Below, piece by piece: positions 17,173-26,214 of a stretch of 64,000 bases of DNA. The stretch lies in assembly GCF_007002745.1 (NCBI RefSeq), contig NZ_SGNY01000005.1:124001-188000 (forward strand), written 5' to 3'. The position numbers were made by a program, and so were the translations under genes. This stretch comes from Martinezella rhizogenes. GTDB taxonomy: Bacteria; Pseudomonadota; Alphaproteobacteria; Rhizobiales; Rhizobiaceae. Position 1 is the stretch's first letter, and each line of letters opens with the position of its first letter. The notes below the pieces were generated by a model that saw only the letters and a list, made by a program, of their open reading frames with translations, had not been told where the DNA came from and searched no databases.

Positions 17173-18342
17173 TTGAAATACTATGTATCGGGACAAAGTA
17201 GAGAGTGTGTGGTGGCAGTTTTCAAAGCGCTCGAAAAGAAAATCAGACATGCATATAAAAGACGCAAACTTGCGTCGTCAGGTATTGTTGAAAATGATGA
17301 TGGAGCGATACTTGTAACAGGCGGACTGGGTGATTTAATAGTGATAGCCCGGTTTATGCGCGATCTTTTACAGCATTTAGGCGGTGGTGAGTTTTCCATT
17401 TTTTATAGCTCGCCAACGGTGGCGGAAATGGTTTTCAAAAGTGTCCCCGGATTTAAAGGTGCTTATCCGTCACATTTTTATAAATATGCCAAAGATGTCT
17501 GTCTTTATGGGCTCAAGATAAACCAGTTTATATATGTTGAGAAATGGCCAGGCCATCGTGCATTAGCGAAGGCCGATAAGAAAATATATGAACTTGTACG
17601 AATACTGGAGGCCTACGAGAAAAAAATTGAGCCGCTTGATGTCGTACGCTCTCATCACCCTTTTCTCGATGGAACTTTAGGTCGGTACGCGGCTATCAAA
17701 GGCCGATCCCGAAATGATTTTCTGCACTATGTAACGGGCGTTGGATATGGAGGGGATAAATTAGCTCTCAGTTGCGATGAGACGGTTTTAACCCAACATG
17801 ATCTAATCGCTGGCAAGTACATAACGATTCACAACGGTTATGATGAGGCAATGCAGGGCCTCCCAGGACGGAGGGCTACAAAGGCATATCCGGGATGGAG
17901 CGATGTGATTTCCTATCTTATGGAAAAGTTTGGCGGAGATTTTAAGTTTGTCCAAATCGGTACCACGAAGACGAGCGAGCCTATCTCTGGTGTAGATGTT
18001 AACCTGATTGGTAAGACGTCTTTGGCGGAGGCTCTGGGGCTTCTGGCGAATACTGCATTTCATTTGGATAATGAGGGGGGGTTCGTACATGCTGCGGCAG
18101 CTTTCGGGAAAAAAAGCTGCGTCGTCTTCGGGCCTACGTCGGTTGATTATTTTGGTTATTCCTCAAATTTGAATTTCGCTCCATTGCAATGTGGGGATTG
18201 TTGGTGGAGTGAAAAGACTTGGATGATGGCGTGTCCAAAAGGAGATTTGGCTCCAATCTGCATGTCAGCTTATGATGCAGAGGTTTTGGCGCGAAATATC
18301 CATAACTGGTGGGAAAACCAGATTATTTCGCCTAGTGTTTAA
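17173..18342 (+). CDS. GT9-like glycosyltransferase (ADP-heptose:LPS heptosyltransferase family)
   Basis: A 389-aa protein with the GT9 plan: an N-terminal VTGGLGDLIVIARFMRDLL loop (family form GDxxL) and a C-terminal donor half with FVQIGTT, LIGKTSLAEALGLLANTAFHLDNEGGFVHAAAAFGKKSCVVFGPTSVDYFGY. A late CGDCWW segment resembles the cysteine cluster of other GT9 proteins. Acceptor and donor cannot be read. The start is uncertain: TTG 17173 has no clear ribosome site, while GTG 17209/17212 follows AGAGAG. It lies 12 bp after the previous gene, so is likely in the same operon. A G7 run is at 18075-18081. Confidence 0.7.
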   Translation: MKYYVSGQSRECVVAVFKALEKKIRHAYKRRKLASSGIVENDDGAILVTGGLGDLIVIARFMRDLLQHLGGGEFSIFYSSPTVAEMVFKSVPGFKGAYPSHFYKYAKDVCLYGLKINQFIYVEKWPGHRALAKADKKIYELVRILEAYEKKIEPLDVVRSHHPFLDGTLGRYAAIKGRSRNDFLHYVTGVGYGGDKLALSCDETVLTQHDLIAGKYITIHNGYDEAMQGLPGRRATKAYPGWSDVISYLMEKFGGDFKFVQIGTTKTSEPISGVDVNLIGKTSLAEALGLLANTAFHLDNEGGFVHAAAAFGKKSCVVFGPTSVDYFGYSSNLNFAPLQCGDCWWSEKTWMMACPKGDLAPICMSAYDAEVLARNIHNWWENQIISPSV

Positions 18343-18366
18343 GTTTGGCAATTGAGGGGAGTTTTG

Positions 18367-19392
18367 ATGGTGAGAGATGAACGTCGAGAAATAGTGAAAG
18401 ATTTATCGGATTTTCGAGTTCGAAATTGTATCTCTCTCAAGGCATTCTCTGCTTTGACGCGTATTATCCGCTACTCGGGATACAGTAATGATTTTCCAGC
18501 AACTCAGGAGTCTTTTTGGATTCTTCATAGAGATGTGCAGGAGGCGCTACGCAATAACAAGCCGGAGTGGATATATAATGACGAACTCTATGTTGAAATC
18601 GACGGAGTGCAAAAATCCGTAACGGTCGATATGCGTAATACCCAGTTTATTGGAGCCGATCTAGAAGTTGCCCATTTCCGTAACGGGTATGAACCAGATA
18701 TTCTATTTTGTATCGACCGGTTTGTTCCTCATGACGGGGTTTACGTCGATATTGGTGCAAATTGGGGTTATTTTCCAGTGTATCTGTCCACGCGTCCAGG
18801 GTTTTCTGGCCAATGTGTAGCGATAGAACCTGCTCCACGCGCGAGTCGCGATCTTCAGCAGATTGTATCGTCGTTGGATATCGATGATAGAGTTTCCACT
18901 CATTCGGTGGCGGTATCTGATAGCTCGGGTAAAGTGCGGATATCTGATGAATTATGGACGGGAAATAATAGTATATCTGGGGTTGTGGAAGATGCGTCGC
19001 CTGCTTCCGCTGAGGTAGATTGCACGACGCTTGATATTTTACTTCAAGATGGTGAGATTTCTAGAATAGATTTGATAAAAATCGATGTTGAGGGCGTGGA
19101 AGACGCAGTTTTGCGCGGAGCGAAGGATACGATTAAGAAATTTGAACCAGTGATTATTTTTGAGAACTGGATCAGCCAATCGGAAGAAAAAACGCTCGCC
19201 CCATTCCTTCAGTTAAGCCGAATGTCTCTTGGCTATGAGTTTTTTATCATCGAGATGCGGGAGAAAAGTCAATTTACGTTTTCGCCCGCCTTCATAAAAA
19301 TCGATACCAATCGCAGAAACTCTTATGAAGATAGACTAAATGTAATAGCGTTGCCGTCCAAGAAATTTGGTTTGCTGTTGGAGAATTTGTGA
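18367..19392 (+). CDS. FkbM-family methyltransferase
   Basis: A 341-aa SAM-dependent O-methyltransferase of the FkbM type. The SAM site is VYVDIGANWGYFPVYL around residues 118-133, followed by CVAIEPAPRASRDL, the AVSDSSGKVRI strand, TTLDILLQD and IDLIKIDVEGVEDAVLRGA. FkbM enzymes often methylate sugars of surface polysaccharides, which fits this island. The N-terminal 110 residues are not recognised. Start ATG 18367 follows GAGGGGAG; the upstream TTG at 18352 is less likely. It is convergent with the methyltransferase at 19523. Confidence 0.85.
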   Translation: MVRDERREIVKDLSDFRVRNCISLKAFSALTRIIRYSGYSNDFPATQESFWILHRDVQEALRNNKPEWIYNDELYVEIDGVQKSVTVDMRNTQFIGADLEVAHFRNGYEPDILFCIDRFVPHDGVYVDIGANWGYFPVYLSTRPGFSGQCVAIEPAPRASRDLQQIVSSLDIDDRVSTHSVAVSDSSGKVRISDELWTGNNSISGVVEDASPASAEVDCTTLDILLQDGEISRIDLIKIDVEGVEDAVLRGAKDTIKKFEPVIIFENWISQSEEKTLAPFLQLSRMSLGYEFFIIEMREKSQFTFSPAFIKIDTNRRNSYEDRLNVIALPSKKFGLLLENL

Positions 19393-19405
19393 TACTGCCA
19401 TTTCT

Positions 19406-19441
19406 GCGCCCCGGTCTAAGATATTTCACAGCCCGGGGCGC
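19406..19441. terminator. GC hairpin between convergent methyltransferase genes
   Basis: A perfect 9-bp stem (GCGCCCCGG/CCGGGGCGC) with an 18-nt loop, just after the FkbM stop and before the end of the opposing gene. No long T-run follows on either strand, so it may be a bidirectional terminator or only a structured spacer. Confidence 0.4.
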
Positions 19442-19522
19442 GATTATTAAAGGTGAATTTTAAAAAAAAGGTCTTATTTAAGGGCTGGGATTCCTATTTA
19501 GTTCGAAACTTTGACAGCAAAG

Positions 19523-20269
19523 TTACTTTTCGCTTTTTTTTTCTATCTCGCTGATGTTATCTTCTAGATATTTGATACGCTGCCGTGCATCAATCAGTTG
19601 AAAATGAATTCTCTGATACACTTTCGCGGCGTCTGTGCCTGCGGCCTCTGGCGGTTTTTCCGCAATAAGATCGCCGACCACTGCCAGAAAATCTGACAAA
19701 GGGCTGGCAATCAGTTTTTCATAGATTTTTTGAGGCTCTACGACCGGCTCTCTCTTTTTGGTTGCCTTGATGTTTAGGGAGATACCGACATGCTGACCTT
19801 CGTACCTCGGGCACCAGCCGTTGGACGCGTCACTAATATTAGAATTCCACCAATCGAAATCGCTGAAACCTAGCACCTCGAGTATGTCGATTATCATCCC
19901 GATCGTGAAGCCGTACCTGTGTTGTTCGAATTTATTTATTCTTCCTCCCACTCCATATATCAATCCTACGACGTGAAAAGCACTATCCCCACTCAACAGC
20001 ATTCGAAGCAATGCACCCATGTCAGGGATTGCAATTTTCAACTCACCACCAGGTCGTAGGATTCTGGAAAATTCTGAGAACGCCAAAAAGCTGTCGGGCC
20101 AATCGATATGTTCTAGTACGTGGCCAGCAACCACCTCAGAACAGGAATTGTTTTCTACCGAAGACATTTTTGTTATGTCCGCGACTATGTCAGGCCTCAT
20201 CGACGGATCGATATCAACGGTTAAGTAGCCCTCAGGTTTGTAATTCCGGCTGCCAACATACAGTTTCAT
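19523..20269 (-). CDS. SAM-dependent methyltransferase with C-terminal coiled coil
   Basis: A 248-aa class-I methyltransferase of the type common in glycan clusters. It starts KLYVGSRNYKPEGYLTVDIDPSMRPDIVADI, where the usual N-terminal GxG loop is degenerate, then shows VVAGHVLEHI and SRILRPGGELKIAIPD. Residues about 210-248 are a charged, probably coiled-coil tail. The target is unknown. It is convergent with the FkbM gene and closes the AT-rich island. The last codons include an A9 run on the coding strand (plus-strand T9 at 19534-19542). Confidence 0.75.
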   Translation of the reverse strand: MKLYVGSRNYKPEGYLTVDIDPSMRPDIVADITKMSSVENNSCSEVVAGHVLEHIDWPDSFLAFSEFSRILRPGGELKIAIPDMGALLRMLLSGDSAFHVVGLIYGVGGRINKFEQHRYGFTIGMIIDILEVLGFSDFDWWNSNISDASNGWCPRYEGQHVGISLNIKATKKREPVVEPQKIYEKLIASPLSDFLAVVGDLIAEKPPEAAGTDAAKVYQRIHFQLIDARQRIKYLEDNISEIEKKSEK

Positions 20270-20474
20270 AATGCGCCCCTCGCATGCAGTATTTAAGATA
20301 CCTAAAAAATGATATCATAATGACGTTAACCCCCAAGCGAGGTTGCCTCAACGACGGGCGCTTTTTTTTTTCGTATTCTCCCCAACTTCGGTGCATTAGG
20401 TAAGCGCTGTGACATATTCAGCTCGATTGCTTTCCATAAAGGTGCCAGCTATGCCCCGGCACATAGTTGCTGCT

Positions 20475-22541
20475 CTATTTCCACATCGCCCGCATCCGCG
20501 CGCCCACATCAATCCGGATCTGCTGCGCGCTGCGCTCCGAAGCTGCGGCCGAAACAACCGGCCATGTCGTCGTTTCGAAGAACTGCAGCAATGTGGCCGG
20601 TATGAAGCGGGTTCTTGAAGCGTAGACATGCCGGTCGCCCTGCTGGCTTTGGCCGCCGGTGAAGAAGCGTTGTGGCGTGATCAGCGACAGGCCATCCTTG
20701 GCGCGCGTCATCGCGACATAGAGCAGCCTTCGCTCTTCCTCCAGTTCCTGGGTGGTGCCGACGCCAAGGTCGGATGGGATGCAGCCATCGATGACGTTCA
20801 GGATGAAGACGGAACGCCACTCCTGGCCTTTTGCCGAATGGATGGTCGACAGGGTCAGGTAATCCTCGTCAAGCAGCGGCACGCCCGCCTGATCACTGGT
20901 GGCGTCAGGCGGATCGAGCGTCAGCTCGGTCAAAAATCGTTCGCGGGAGGGATAACCGCTGGCGATCTGCTCGAGCTGCAGCAGATCCGCCTTGCGGGTA
21001 TCGGCATCCTCATGGATGCGTTCGAGATGGGGCTCGTACCATAGCCTTGCCTGGCCGATTTCGCCCGGCCAGCCGTTTTGGTCCCGTCGCAGACCCACCA
21101 GCATTTGCGTGAAGGCTGTCCAGTCCTCGCCGGTCTTCGGCGGCGGCGGAATTTCTGCCAGGGCAAGCAGCGGTTCGGCGTCTGCAGCGATCGTATCGAG
21201 AATGTTGCCGGCTTTCTTCGGTCCGATGCCGGGCAGCATCTGCAGCAGCCGGAAGCCGGCGACACGGTCACGCGGGTTCTGGGCGAAGCGGAGGACCGCC
21301 AGCATGTCCTTCACATGGGCGCTGTCGAGGAATTTCAGGCCACCGAATTTGACGAAGGGGATGTTGCGGCGGGTCAGTTCCACTTCAAGCGGGCCGCTGT
21401 GGCTGGACGTGCGAAACAGCACGGCCTGCTGTTTTAGCGTCATGCCGGTTTCGCGATTGGCAAGGACCTGATCGATGATGAAGTTCGCCTGTTCGGTTTC
21501 GTCCTTCACCGTCACCAGCTTCGGGCGTTCGAGCGACTGCCGCTCCGTCCAGAGGTTTTTGGTGAACCGCTCACGCGCCAGATCGATGACGCCATTGGCG
21601 GCGGCAAGAATTGGCTGCGTTGAGCGATAGTTGCGATCAAGCGTGATGATATCCGCCGCCGGGCTGAAGGATGCCGGAAAATCGAGGATGTTTCGCACCG
21701 TCGCAGCCCGGAACGAATAGATCGACTGCGCATCGTCGCCCACCACCGTCAACCCACGGCCACCGGGTTTGAGGGCCATCAGAACCGAAGCCTGCAGCCG
21801 GTTGGTATCCTGATATTCGTCGACCATCACATGGTCGAAACGGTTGCCGATATCGTCCGCCAAAGTGGGGTCGCTCACCATCTGCGCCCAATAGAGCAGG
21901 AGATCGTCGTAATCGAGCACGTTCTGGACCTGCTTGGCCTCGACATAGGCCGCGAACAGTTGCTTAAGTTCGCTCTCCCAGCTGGCAACCCAAGGATAAT
22001 GCTGTCGCAGGATTTCCTTCAGCGGGGTCTGGGAATTCACCGCACGCGAGTAGATCGCAAGGCATGTTCCCTTGGTCGGAAAGCGGCTTTCGGTCTTGGA
22101 AAAGCCCAGCTCGTGCCGGGCAAGGTTCATCAGGTCGGCGCTGTCTCCGCGGTCGTGGATGGTGAAATCGATATTGAGGCCGATCTGTTCGGCATAGATG
22201 CGCAACAGGCGTGCGCCGATGCCATGAAAGGTGCCGGACCATGCAAGCGCATCGGTCAGGGCACCTGAATTGCCGCCAAGGACATGTTTACAGATACGCT
22301 CGACACGCCGCGACATTTCCGAGGCCGCGCGTCTGGAAAAAGTCATCAGCAGGATGCGACGGGGGTCGGCGCCGTTGACGATCAGATGCGCGACACGATG
22401 GGCAAGCGTATTGGTCTTGCCGGAACCGGCGCCGGCAATGATCAAGAGCGGTCCGGCCGTCTGTCCCTCTGCCAGCCCGACGCCGTGTTCCACTGCCTTG
22501 CGTTGTTGTTCGTTCAACTTGTCCAGATAGGCAACCGCCAT
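20475..22541 (-). CDS. UvrD/PcrA-like superfamily-1 ATP-dependent DNA helicase
   Basis: A 688-aa 3'-5' helicase with the full set of motifs in order: Q-motif LNEQQRKAVEHG, Walker A IAGAGSGKT, Ia LLMTFSRRAASEM, II MVDEYQDTN, III VVGDDAQSIYSFRAA, IV LDRNYRST, V STIHSAKGQEW and VI LLYVAMTRAK. It is shorter than true UvrD and differs in the C-terminus, so it is probably an accessory repair or replication helicase rather than the main UvrD. I start at ATG 22541 (AAGGA upstream); the frame continues upstream to 22637, but that part encodes a strong inverted repeat. A 19-bp hairpin lies in the leader. Confidence 0.88.
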   Translation of the reverse strand: MAVAYLDKLNEQQRKAVEHGVGLAEGQTAGPLLIIAGAGSGKTNTLAHRVAHLIVNGADPRRILLMTFSRRAASEMSRRVERICKHVLGGNSGALTDALAWSGTFHGIGARLLRIYAEQIGLNIDFTIHDRGDSADLMNLARHELGFSKTESRFPTKGTCLAIYSRAVNSQTPLKEILRQHYPWVASWESELKQLFAAYVEAKQVQNVLDYDDLLLYWAQMVSDPTLADDIGNRFDHVMVDEYQDTNRLQASVLMALKPGGRGLTVVGDDAQSIYSFRAATVRNILDFPASFSPAADIITLDRNYRSTQPILAAANGVIDLARERFTKNLWTERQSLERPKLVTVKDETEQANFIIDQVLANRETGMTLKQQAVLFRTSSHSGPLEVELTRRNIPFVKFGGLKFLDSAHVKDMLAVLRFAQNPRDRVAGFRLLQMLPGIGPKKAGNILDTIAADAEPLLALAEIPPPPKTGEDWTAFTQMLVGLRRDQNGWPGEIGQARLWYEPHLERIHEDADTRKADLLQLEQIASGYPSRERFLTELTLDPPDATSDQAGVPLLDEDYLTLSTIHSAKGQEWRSVFILNVIDGCIPSDLGVGTTQELEEERRLLYVAMTRAKDGLSLITPQRFFTGGQSQQGDRHVYASRTRFIPATLLQFFETTTWPVVSAAASERSAQQIRIDVGARMRAMWK

Positions 22542-22581
22542 GCCTGCAATCCTTGATATGTGGTTGTCCGTCCGTGGATAG

Positions 22582-22628
22582 CGGTGGAAATGGTCAGCCG
22601 TCGAGGCATCGGCTGGCCATTTCCACCG
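22582..22628. repeat. Strong hairpin in the helicase leader
   Basis: Two 19-base arms (22582-22600 and 22610-22628) are inverted copies with one mismatch (a G-U pair in one transcript), around a 9-base loop. It starts 41 bp upstream of the helicase start codon. There is no T-run. The remaining sequence to 22924 contains no gene; its right part is AT-rich and probably holds the promoter of the secreted hydrolase. Confidence 0.8.
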
Positions 22629-22924
22629 TTCCTGCAATGATTAGCAAAGACTCAAACACCAATCCAGAACAAATAATGAACGCTTCGACGTGATAATCCA
22701 AGCCGATGTACCGGCCCCGGCGTCACTGTTTGACAAGGACCTGATTTTCCCATCGCGATAAGAATAGTAATAAGGAAAATCTCGTACTTAATTGAAATAT
22801 ATAATCATTTATTCTCGTCGCTCTCGCGTTTCCTGTTTCGCCTCGGAAAGGCCTGAACCAGGCCGGAGGCTTGCGCGTTCAATCATCGGCCTTGGGGAAA
22901 AGGCCTGTCTGTTGGGAGGACAAA

Positions 22925-23662
22925 ATGAAAAATCTGAAATTCTGCCTGATCGCCGTAGCTGCCCTTGCCACCTCGACATTTGCCTCGGCCGAGCAGAAAG
23001 CCGTGAAATCCGATGTCACCATCGCCTCTGACATCAATTACCTGCTTTACACCCCGAAGGATTATGCTGGTTCGGACAAGACCTATCCTCTCGTTGTCTG
23101 GCTGCATGGCGGTGACCAGGGTGGCAGCGATGTCGAGAAGCTGCGCACAAGTGGTCTGCCGAAAATGATTGAAGAGGGGCGTGATTTTCCTTTCCTGGTG
23201 TTCTCGCCGCAAAACCCAAGTGAGGAACTGCTTTACCCGATCGAGCGTGTTGCAGCCACTCTGCAGTCGGTGGTGGCCGATCATCGGGTGGACCGCAGCC
23301 GCATCTACCTGATCGGTTATAGCCGAGGTGGATTTGGCGCATGGTCAATGGCCGAACAGTTTCCGGAGACCTTTGCGGCTGTCGTGCCGATCGCCGGCGG
23401 CGGTATCCGGCATTATCTCAACCGCACCAATGAAAAGACCGCCTTCTGGGCTTTCCACGGTGCAAATGACGAGGTGATACCGTTGTCCGACACCGTGGTT
23501 CTCGTTCAACGCCTTCAGGAGTTGAAACGCAATGTTCGGCTCACCGTGTTCGAGGAGACAAATCATCAGGCGGTGGAGGGAAAAGTGCTGAAGGACGAGG
23601 CGATGTGGACGTGGCTTCTCGAACAGAAGCTTGCTGAGGTCAAAGCACCGTCTTCTCCCTGA
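22925..23662 (+). CDS. Secreted alpha/beta hydrolase (esterase, PHB-depolymerase-like)
   Basis: A 245-aa protein with a Sec signal peptide (basic start, hydrophobic core, cut after TFASA). It has an alpha/beta-hydrolase core with oxyanion region VVWLHGGDQGG, nucleophile elbow GYSRGG, and probable acid and histidine in GANDEVIP and TNHQAV. The family includes feruloyl esterases, PHB depolymerases and uncharacterised phospholipase/carboxylesterases. Start ATG 22925 follows GGGAGGAC; the longer frame from 22871 would bury the signal peptide. A good terminator follows. Confidence 0.82.
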   Translation: MKNLKFCLIAVAALATSTFASAEQKAVKSDVTIASDINYLLYTPKDYAGSDKTYPLVVWLHGGDQGGSDVEKLRTSGLPKMIEEGRDFPFLVFSPQNPSEELLYPIERVAATLQSVVADHRVDRSRIYLIGYSRGGFGAWSMAEQFPETFAAVVPIAGGGIRHYLNRTNEKTAFWAFHGANDEVIPLSDTVVLVQRLQELKRNVRLTVFEETNHQAVEGKVLKDEAMWTWLLEQKLAEVKAPSSP

Positions 23663-23699
23663 GTTTCCGGATTACTGATTGAGGCAATCACAGACAAAG

Positions 23700-23731
23700 C
23701 CGCCCGGCGCTTCCGCCGGACGGTTGTCTTT
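23700..23731 (+). terminator. Intrinsic terminator after the hydrolase gene
   Basis: Stem CCGCCCGGC/GCCGGACGG with one mismatch, a 6-nt loop and then TTGTCTTT, 38 bp past the hydrolase stop. It also separates this gene from the convergent ABC operon. Confidence 0.75.
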
Positions 23732-23748
23732 AGAGGCTCGATGTCGAT

Positions 23749-24486
23749 CTAAAGGAAGCTGCTTTCGAACAGCTCGCCTGAATAGGCCGCGTGGGTGACG
23801 CCCGCTTCAAGGTCGGCCCTGGTCAACTCATCGACAAAAACACCGTTCTGCATGACGAGAACGCGGTCGCACATATGGGCGATGACCGCGAGATCGTGGC
23901 TGACGAGAACGAAAGTAAGGTCGCGTTCCTCGCGCTGGTCGGCCAGCAGATTGAGGATTTCCGCCTGAATGGACACGTCGAGCGCGGATGTCGGCTCATC
24001 GAGCAGCAGGATCGGCGGCTCGAGGATCAGCGCGCGGGCGATCGCCACACGCTGGCGCTGGCCGCCTGACAGTTCATGCGGGAACCGCTCGGCAAAATGT
24101 GCGGGCAGGCCGACCTGTTGCAGGGCGGCCGGCACTTTCGACCAGCCATCGCCAAGCCCCATGGAGCGGATCGGTTCGGCCAGAGCCCGGCCGATGCGAT
24201 GGCGTGGGTGTAACGAACCGTACGGGTCCTGAAACACCATCTGCGCCAGTTTCAGTTCCTCGCGGCTGCGCACCTTGCCGACCGGCTTGTCATCGAAACT
24301 GATCGATCCGGTCCACACCGATTCCAGCCCCGCCAGCGACCGCAGCAATGTCGATTTGCCGCAACCGCTTTCGCCGACGATGCCGAGCGTTTCACCCCTG
24401 TTGACCTTGAGGCTGACGCCGCGAACGACGTGATTGCGGTTTTCCTTCGTGCCATAGACGACATCAAGCTTGTCTACCGTGATCAT
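23749..24486 (-). CDS. Dpp/Opp-type ABC transporter ATPase (F-like)
   Basis: A 245-aa ATPase energising the importer encoded just upstream. Walker A GESGCGKST, Q-loop MVFQDPYGSLHP, signature LSGGQRQRVAIARAL, Walker B LLLDEPTSALD and H-loop LVSHDLAVI are all present. It is shorter than typical DppF (about 330 aa) and lacks the C-terminal peptide-importer extension. Its start overlaps the preceding ATPase gene by 4 bp. It is the last gene of a four-gene operon. Confidence 0.9.
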   Translation of the reverse strand: MITVDKLDVVYGTKENRNHVVRGVSLKVNRGETLGIVGESGCGKSTLLRSLAGLESVWTGSISFDDKPVGKVRSREELKLAQMVFQDPYGSLHPRHRIGRALAEPIRSMGLGDGWSKVPAALQQVGLPAHFAERFPHELSGGQRQRVAIARALILEPPILLLDEPTSALDVSIQAEILNLLADQREERDLTFVLVSHDLAVIAHMCDRVLVMQNGVFVDELTRADLEAGVTHAAYSGELFESSFL

Positions 24487-25328
24487 CGCATCACCTCCGC
24501 ATCAATTGCCTGTCGGTCGAGTACCTTGAGACGCCTGACCGGATTGCGGGGGTCGGGCATCGCCGCGATCAGGCCGCGCGTATAGGGATGTTGCGCATCC
24601 TCCAGCTTCGTCAGCGTTTCCACCACGCGTCCGCCATACATGACCAGCACGCGTTCGCAGAAGGCCGAGACCATGCGGATGTCATGGCTGATGAGAATGA
24701 GGCCCGAATTGTTTTCACGCACCATCTCGTCCAGAAGCAGAAGCACATCCTTGCGAACGCTGACATCGAGAGCCGAGGTCGGCTCGTCGGCGATAACCAG
24801 CTTCGGTTTGGCGAGCAGCATCATGGCGATCATCACGCGCTGCCCCATGCCGCCGGAAATCTGATGCGGATAAAGCCCCATCACGCGGTCGGGATCGTTG
24901 ATGCGCACGCGCAGCAACATGTCGCGCGCGGCGTTTCTCGCTGCCTTGCCGGTGAGAGCGAGATGCAGTTCGGCCGCCTCCGCCACCTGTTTTCCGATCG
25001 GCAGGACCGGATTGAGCGAATAACGCGGGTCCTGCATGATCAGCGCCATCTCGCTGCCGCGGATTGCGCCCATCTGGCGTTCGGTTCTTGTAAGCAGCGG
25101 TTCGGAGAGGAAGTCCATGCGCTCCGCCGTAACGGTGGCGCTTTTCGGCAGAAGCCGCATGGCGGCGCGGCCGGTCGTGGACTTGCCGGAGCCGGATTCG
25201 CCGACGATGCCGACACGCTCGCGCCCGACGTCGAAGTTGACATTGGAAACGGCGGGAATGGAGTTGCGGCCGAAGCGAACGTTGAGATCGCGGACCGAAA
25301 GAATGGGGGAGCTATCAGGAACGGGCAT
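24483..25328 (-). CDS. Dpp/Opp-type ABC transporter ATPase (D-like)
   Basis: A 281-aa ATPase paired with the next gene's product. Walker A GESGSGKST, signature ISGGMGQRVMIAMML (the GM variant typical of DppD/OppD), Walker B LVIADEPTSALD and a C-terminal HPYTRGLIAAMPDP are visible. Start ATG 25328 overlaps the permease gene by 14 bp; the longer upstream frame lies inside that permease gene. It acts at the inner membrane as half of an ATPase heterodimer. Confidence 0.9.
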   Translation of the reverse strand: MPVPDSSPILSVRDLNVRFGRNSIPAVSNVNFDVGRERVGIVGESGSGKSTTGRAAMRLLPKSATVTAERMDFLSEPLLTRTERQMGAIRGSEMALIMQDPRYSLNPVLPIGKQVAEAAELHLALTGKAARNAARDMLLRVRINDPDRVMGLYPHQISGGMGQRVMIAMMLLAKPKLVIADEPTSALDVSVRKDVLLLLDEMVRENNSGLILISHDIRMVSAFCERVLVMYGGRVVETLTKLEDAQHPYTRGLIAAMPDPRNPVRRLKVLDRQAIDAEVMR

Positions 25329-26214
25329 GGCGCGGATCCAGCAGGTCTCGCAGCGTATCGCCGGCGATGTTGAAGGCAAGGCTCGTCAGCAGGATGGCGA
25401 TGCCGGGCATGACGGCGACCCACCAGTAATCGAGCATGAATTTACGGCCGCTGGAGATCATCGCTCCCCATTCCGGCAGCGGCGGCTGAGCGCCCAGACC
25501 GAGGAAGCCGAGCGACGCGGCAGTGAGGATGATGCCGGCCATGTTCAGCGTCAGGCGGACGATGACCGAAGGAATACACATCGGCGCAATGTATAAGAAC
25601 AGGATGCGCAGCGGTGACGCGCCATAAAGGCGGGCGGCGGCGACATAATCCGTATTGCGCACGACGAGAGCTTCGGCGCGGGCGAGACGCGCAATTGGCG
25701 GCCAGGCAGTCAGCGAGATCGCGATGATCGCCGTGCCGAGACCCGCACCCATGGCGGCCGCAAAGGCAAGCGCCAGCACGAGCGATGGGAAGGACAGAAC
25801 GATATCGGTGGCGCGCATCAGGATCGCGTCGGTTCTGCCGCCGAAGAAACCGGCCATCACGCCAATCGCAAGGCCGATGGGGCCGACGATAACCGAGACC
25901 GACAAGACGGTCTGGATGGTGATGCGGGTGCCATAGACAAGCCGGCTGAAAATATCCCGGCCGAATTCGTCGGTTCCGGCCAGATGCAGCCAACTGGGTG
26001 GCTGAAGCGCGTTATCGAGGGCCTGGCGCGCCGGATCGAATGGCGCAATGAGCGGCGCAAAGATCGCGACGAGAACCAGGATGGCAAGGATGGCAAAACC
26101 GAACATTCCAAGCGGCTCGTCACCGAGCTTTCTTAATGTCCGGAATGTCGTGGTCGACAGGCGTGACAGGGCGCTGCGGCCGTGAACGCCATTATTCTGG
26201 GTGATATCGGTCAT
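25315..26214 (-). CDS. Dpp/Opp-type ABC transporter permease (C-like)
   Basis: A 299-aa inner-membrane permease with a cytoplasmic N-terminus, a first helix around residues 37-58 and the extracellular HLAGTDEFGRDIFSRLVYG segment typical of DppC. The cytoplasmic EAA-like loop, EALVVRNTDYVAAARLYGAS, contacts the ATPases. It overlaps the upstream permease gene (ATGA) and the downstream ATPase gene. Confidence 0.92.
   Translation of the reverse strand: MTDITQNNGVHGRSALSRLSTTTFRTLRKLGDEPLGMFGFAILAILVLVAIFAPLIAPFDPARQALDNALQPPSWLHLAGTDEFGRDIFSRLVYGTRITIQTVLSVSVIVGPIGLAIGVMAGFFGGRTDAILMRATDIVLSFPSLVLALAFAAAMGAGLGTAIIAISLTAWPPIARLARAEALVVRNTDYVAAARLYGASPLRILFLYIAPMCIPSVIVRLTLNMAGIILTAASLGFLGLGAQPPLPEWGAMISSGRKFMLDYWWVAVMPGIAILLTSLAFNIAGDTLRDLLDPRHARS

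Noticed and set aside
20360..20371. T10 run after a GC-rich stretch between the island and the helicase gene
   Set aside because: No stable stem precedes it and no plus-strand gene ends nearby, so I do not call a terminator.
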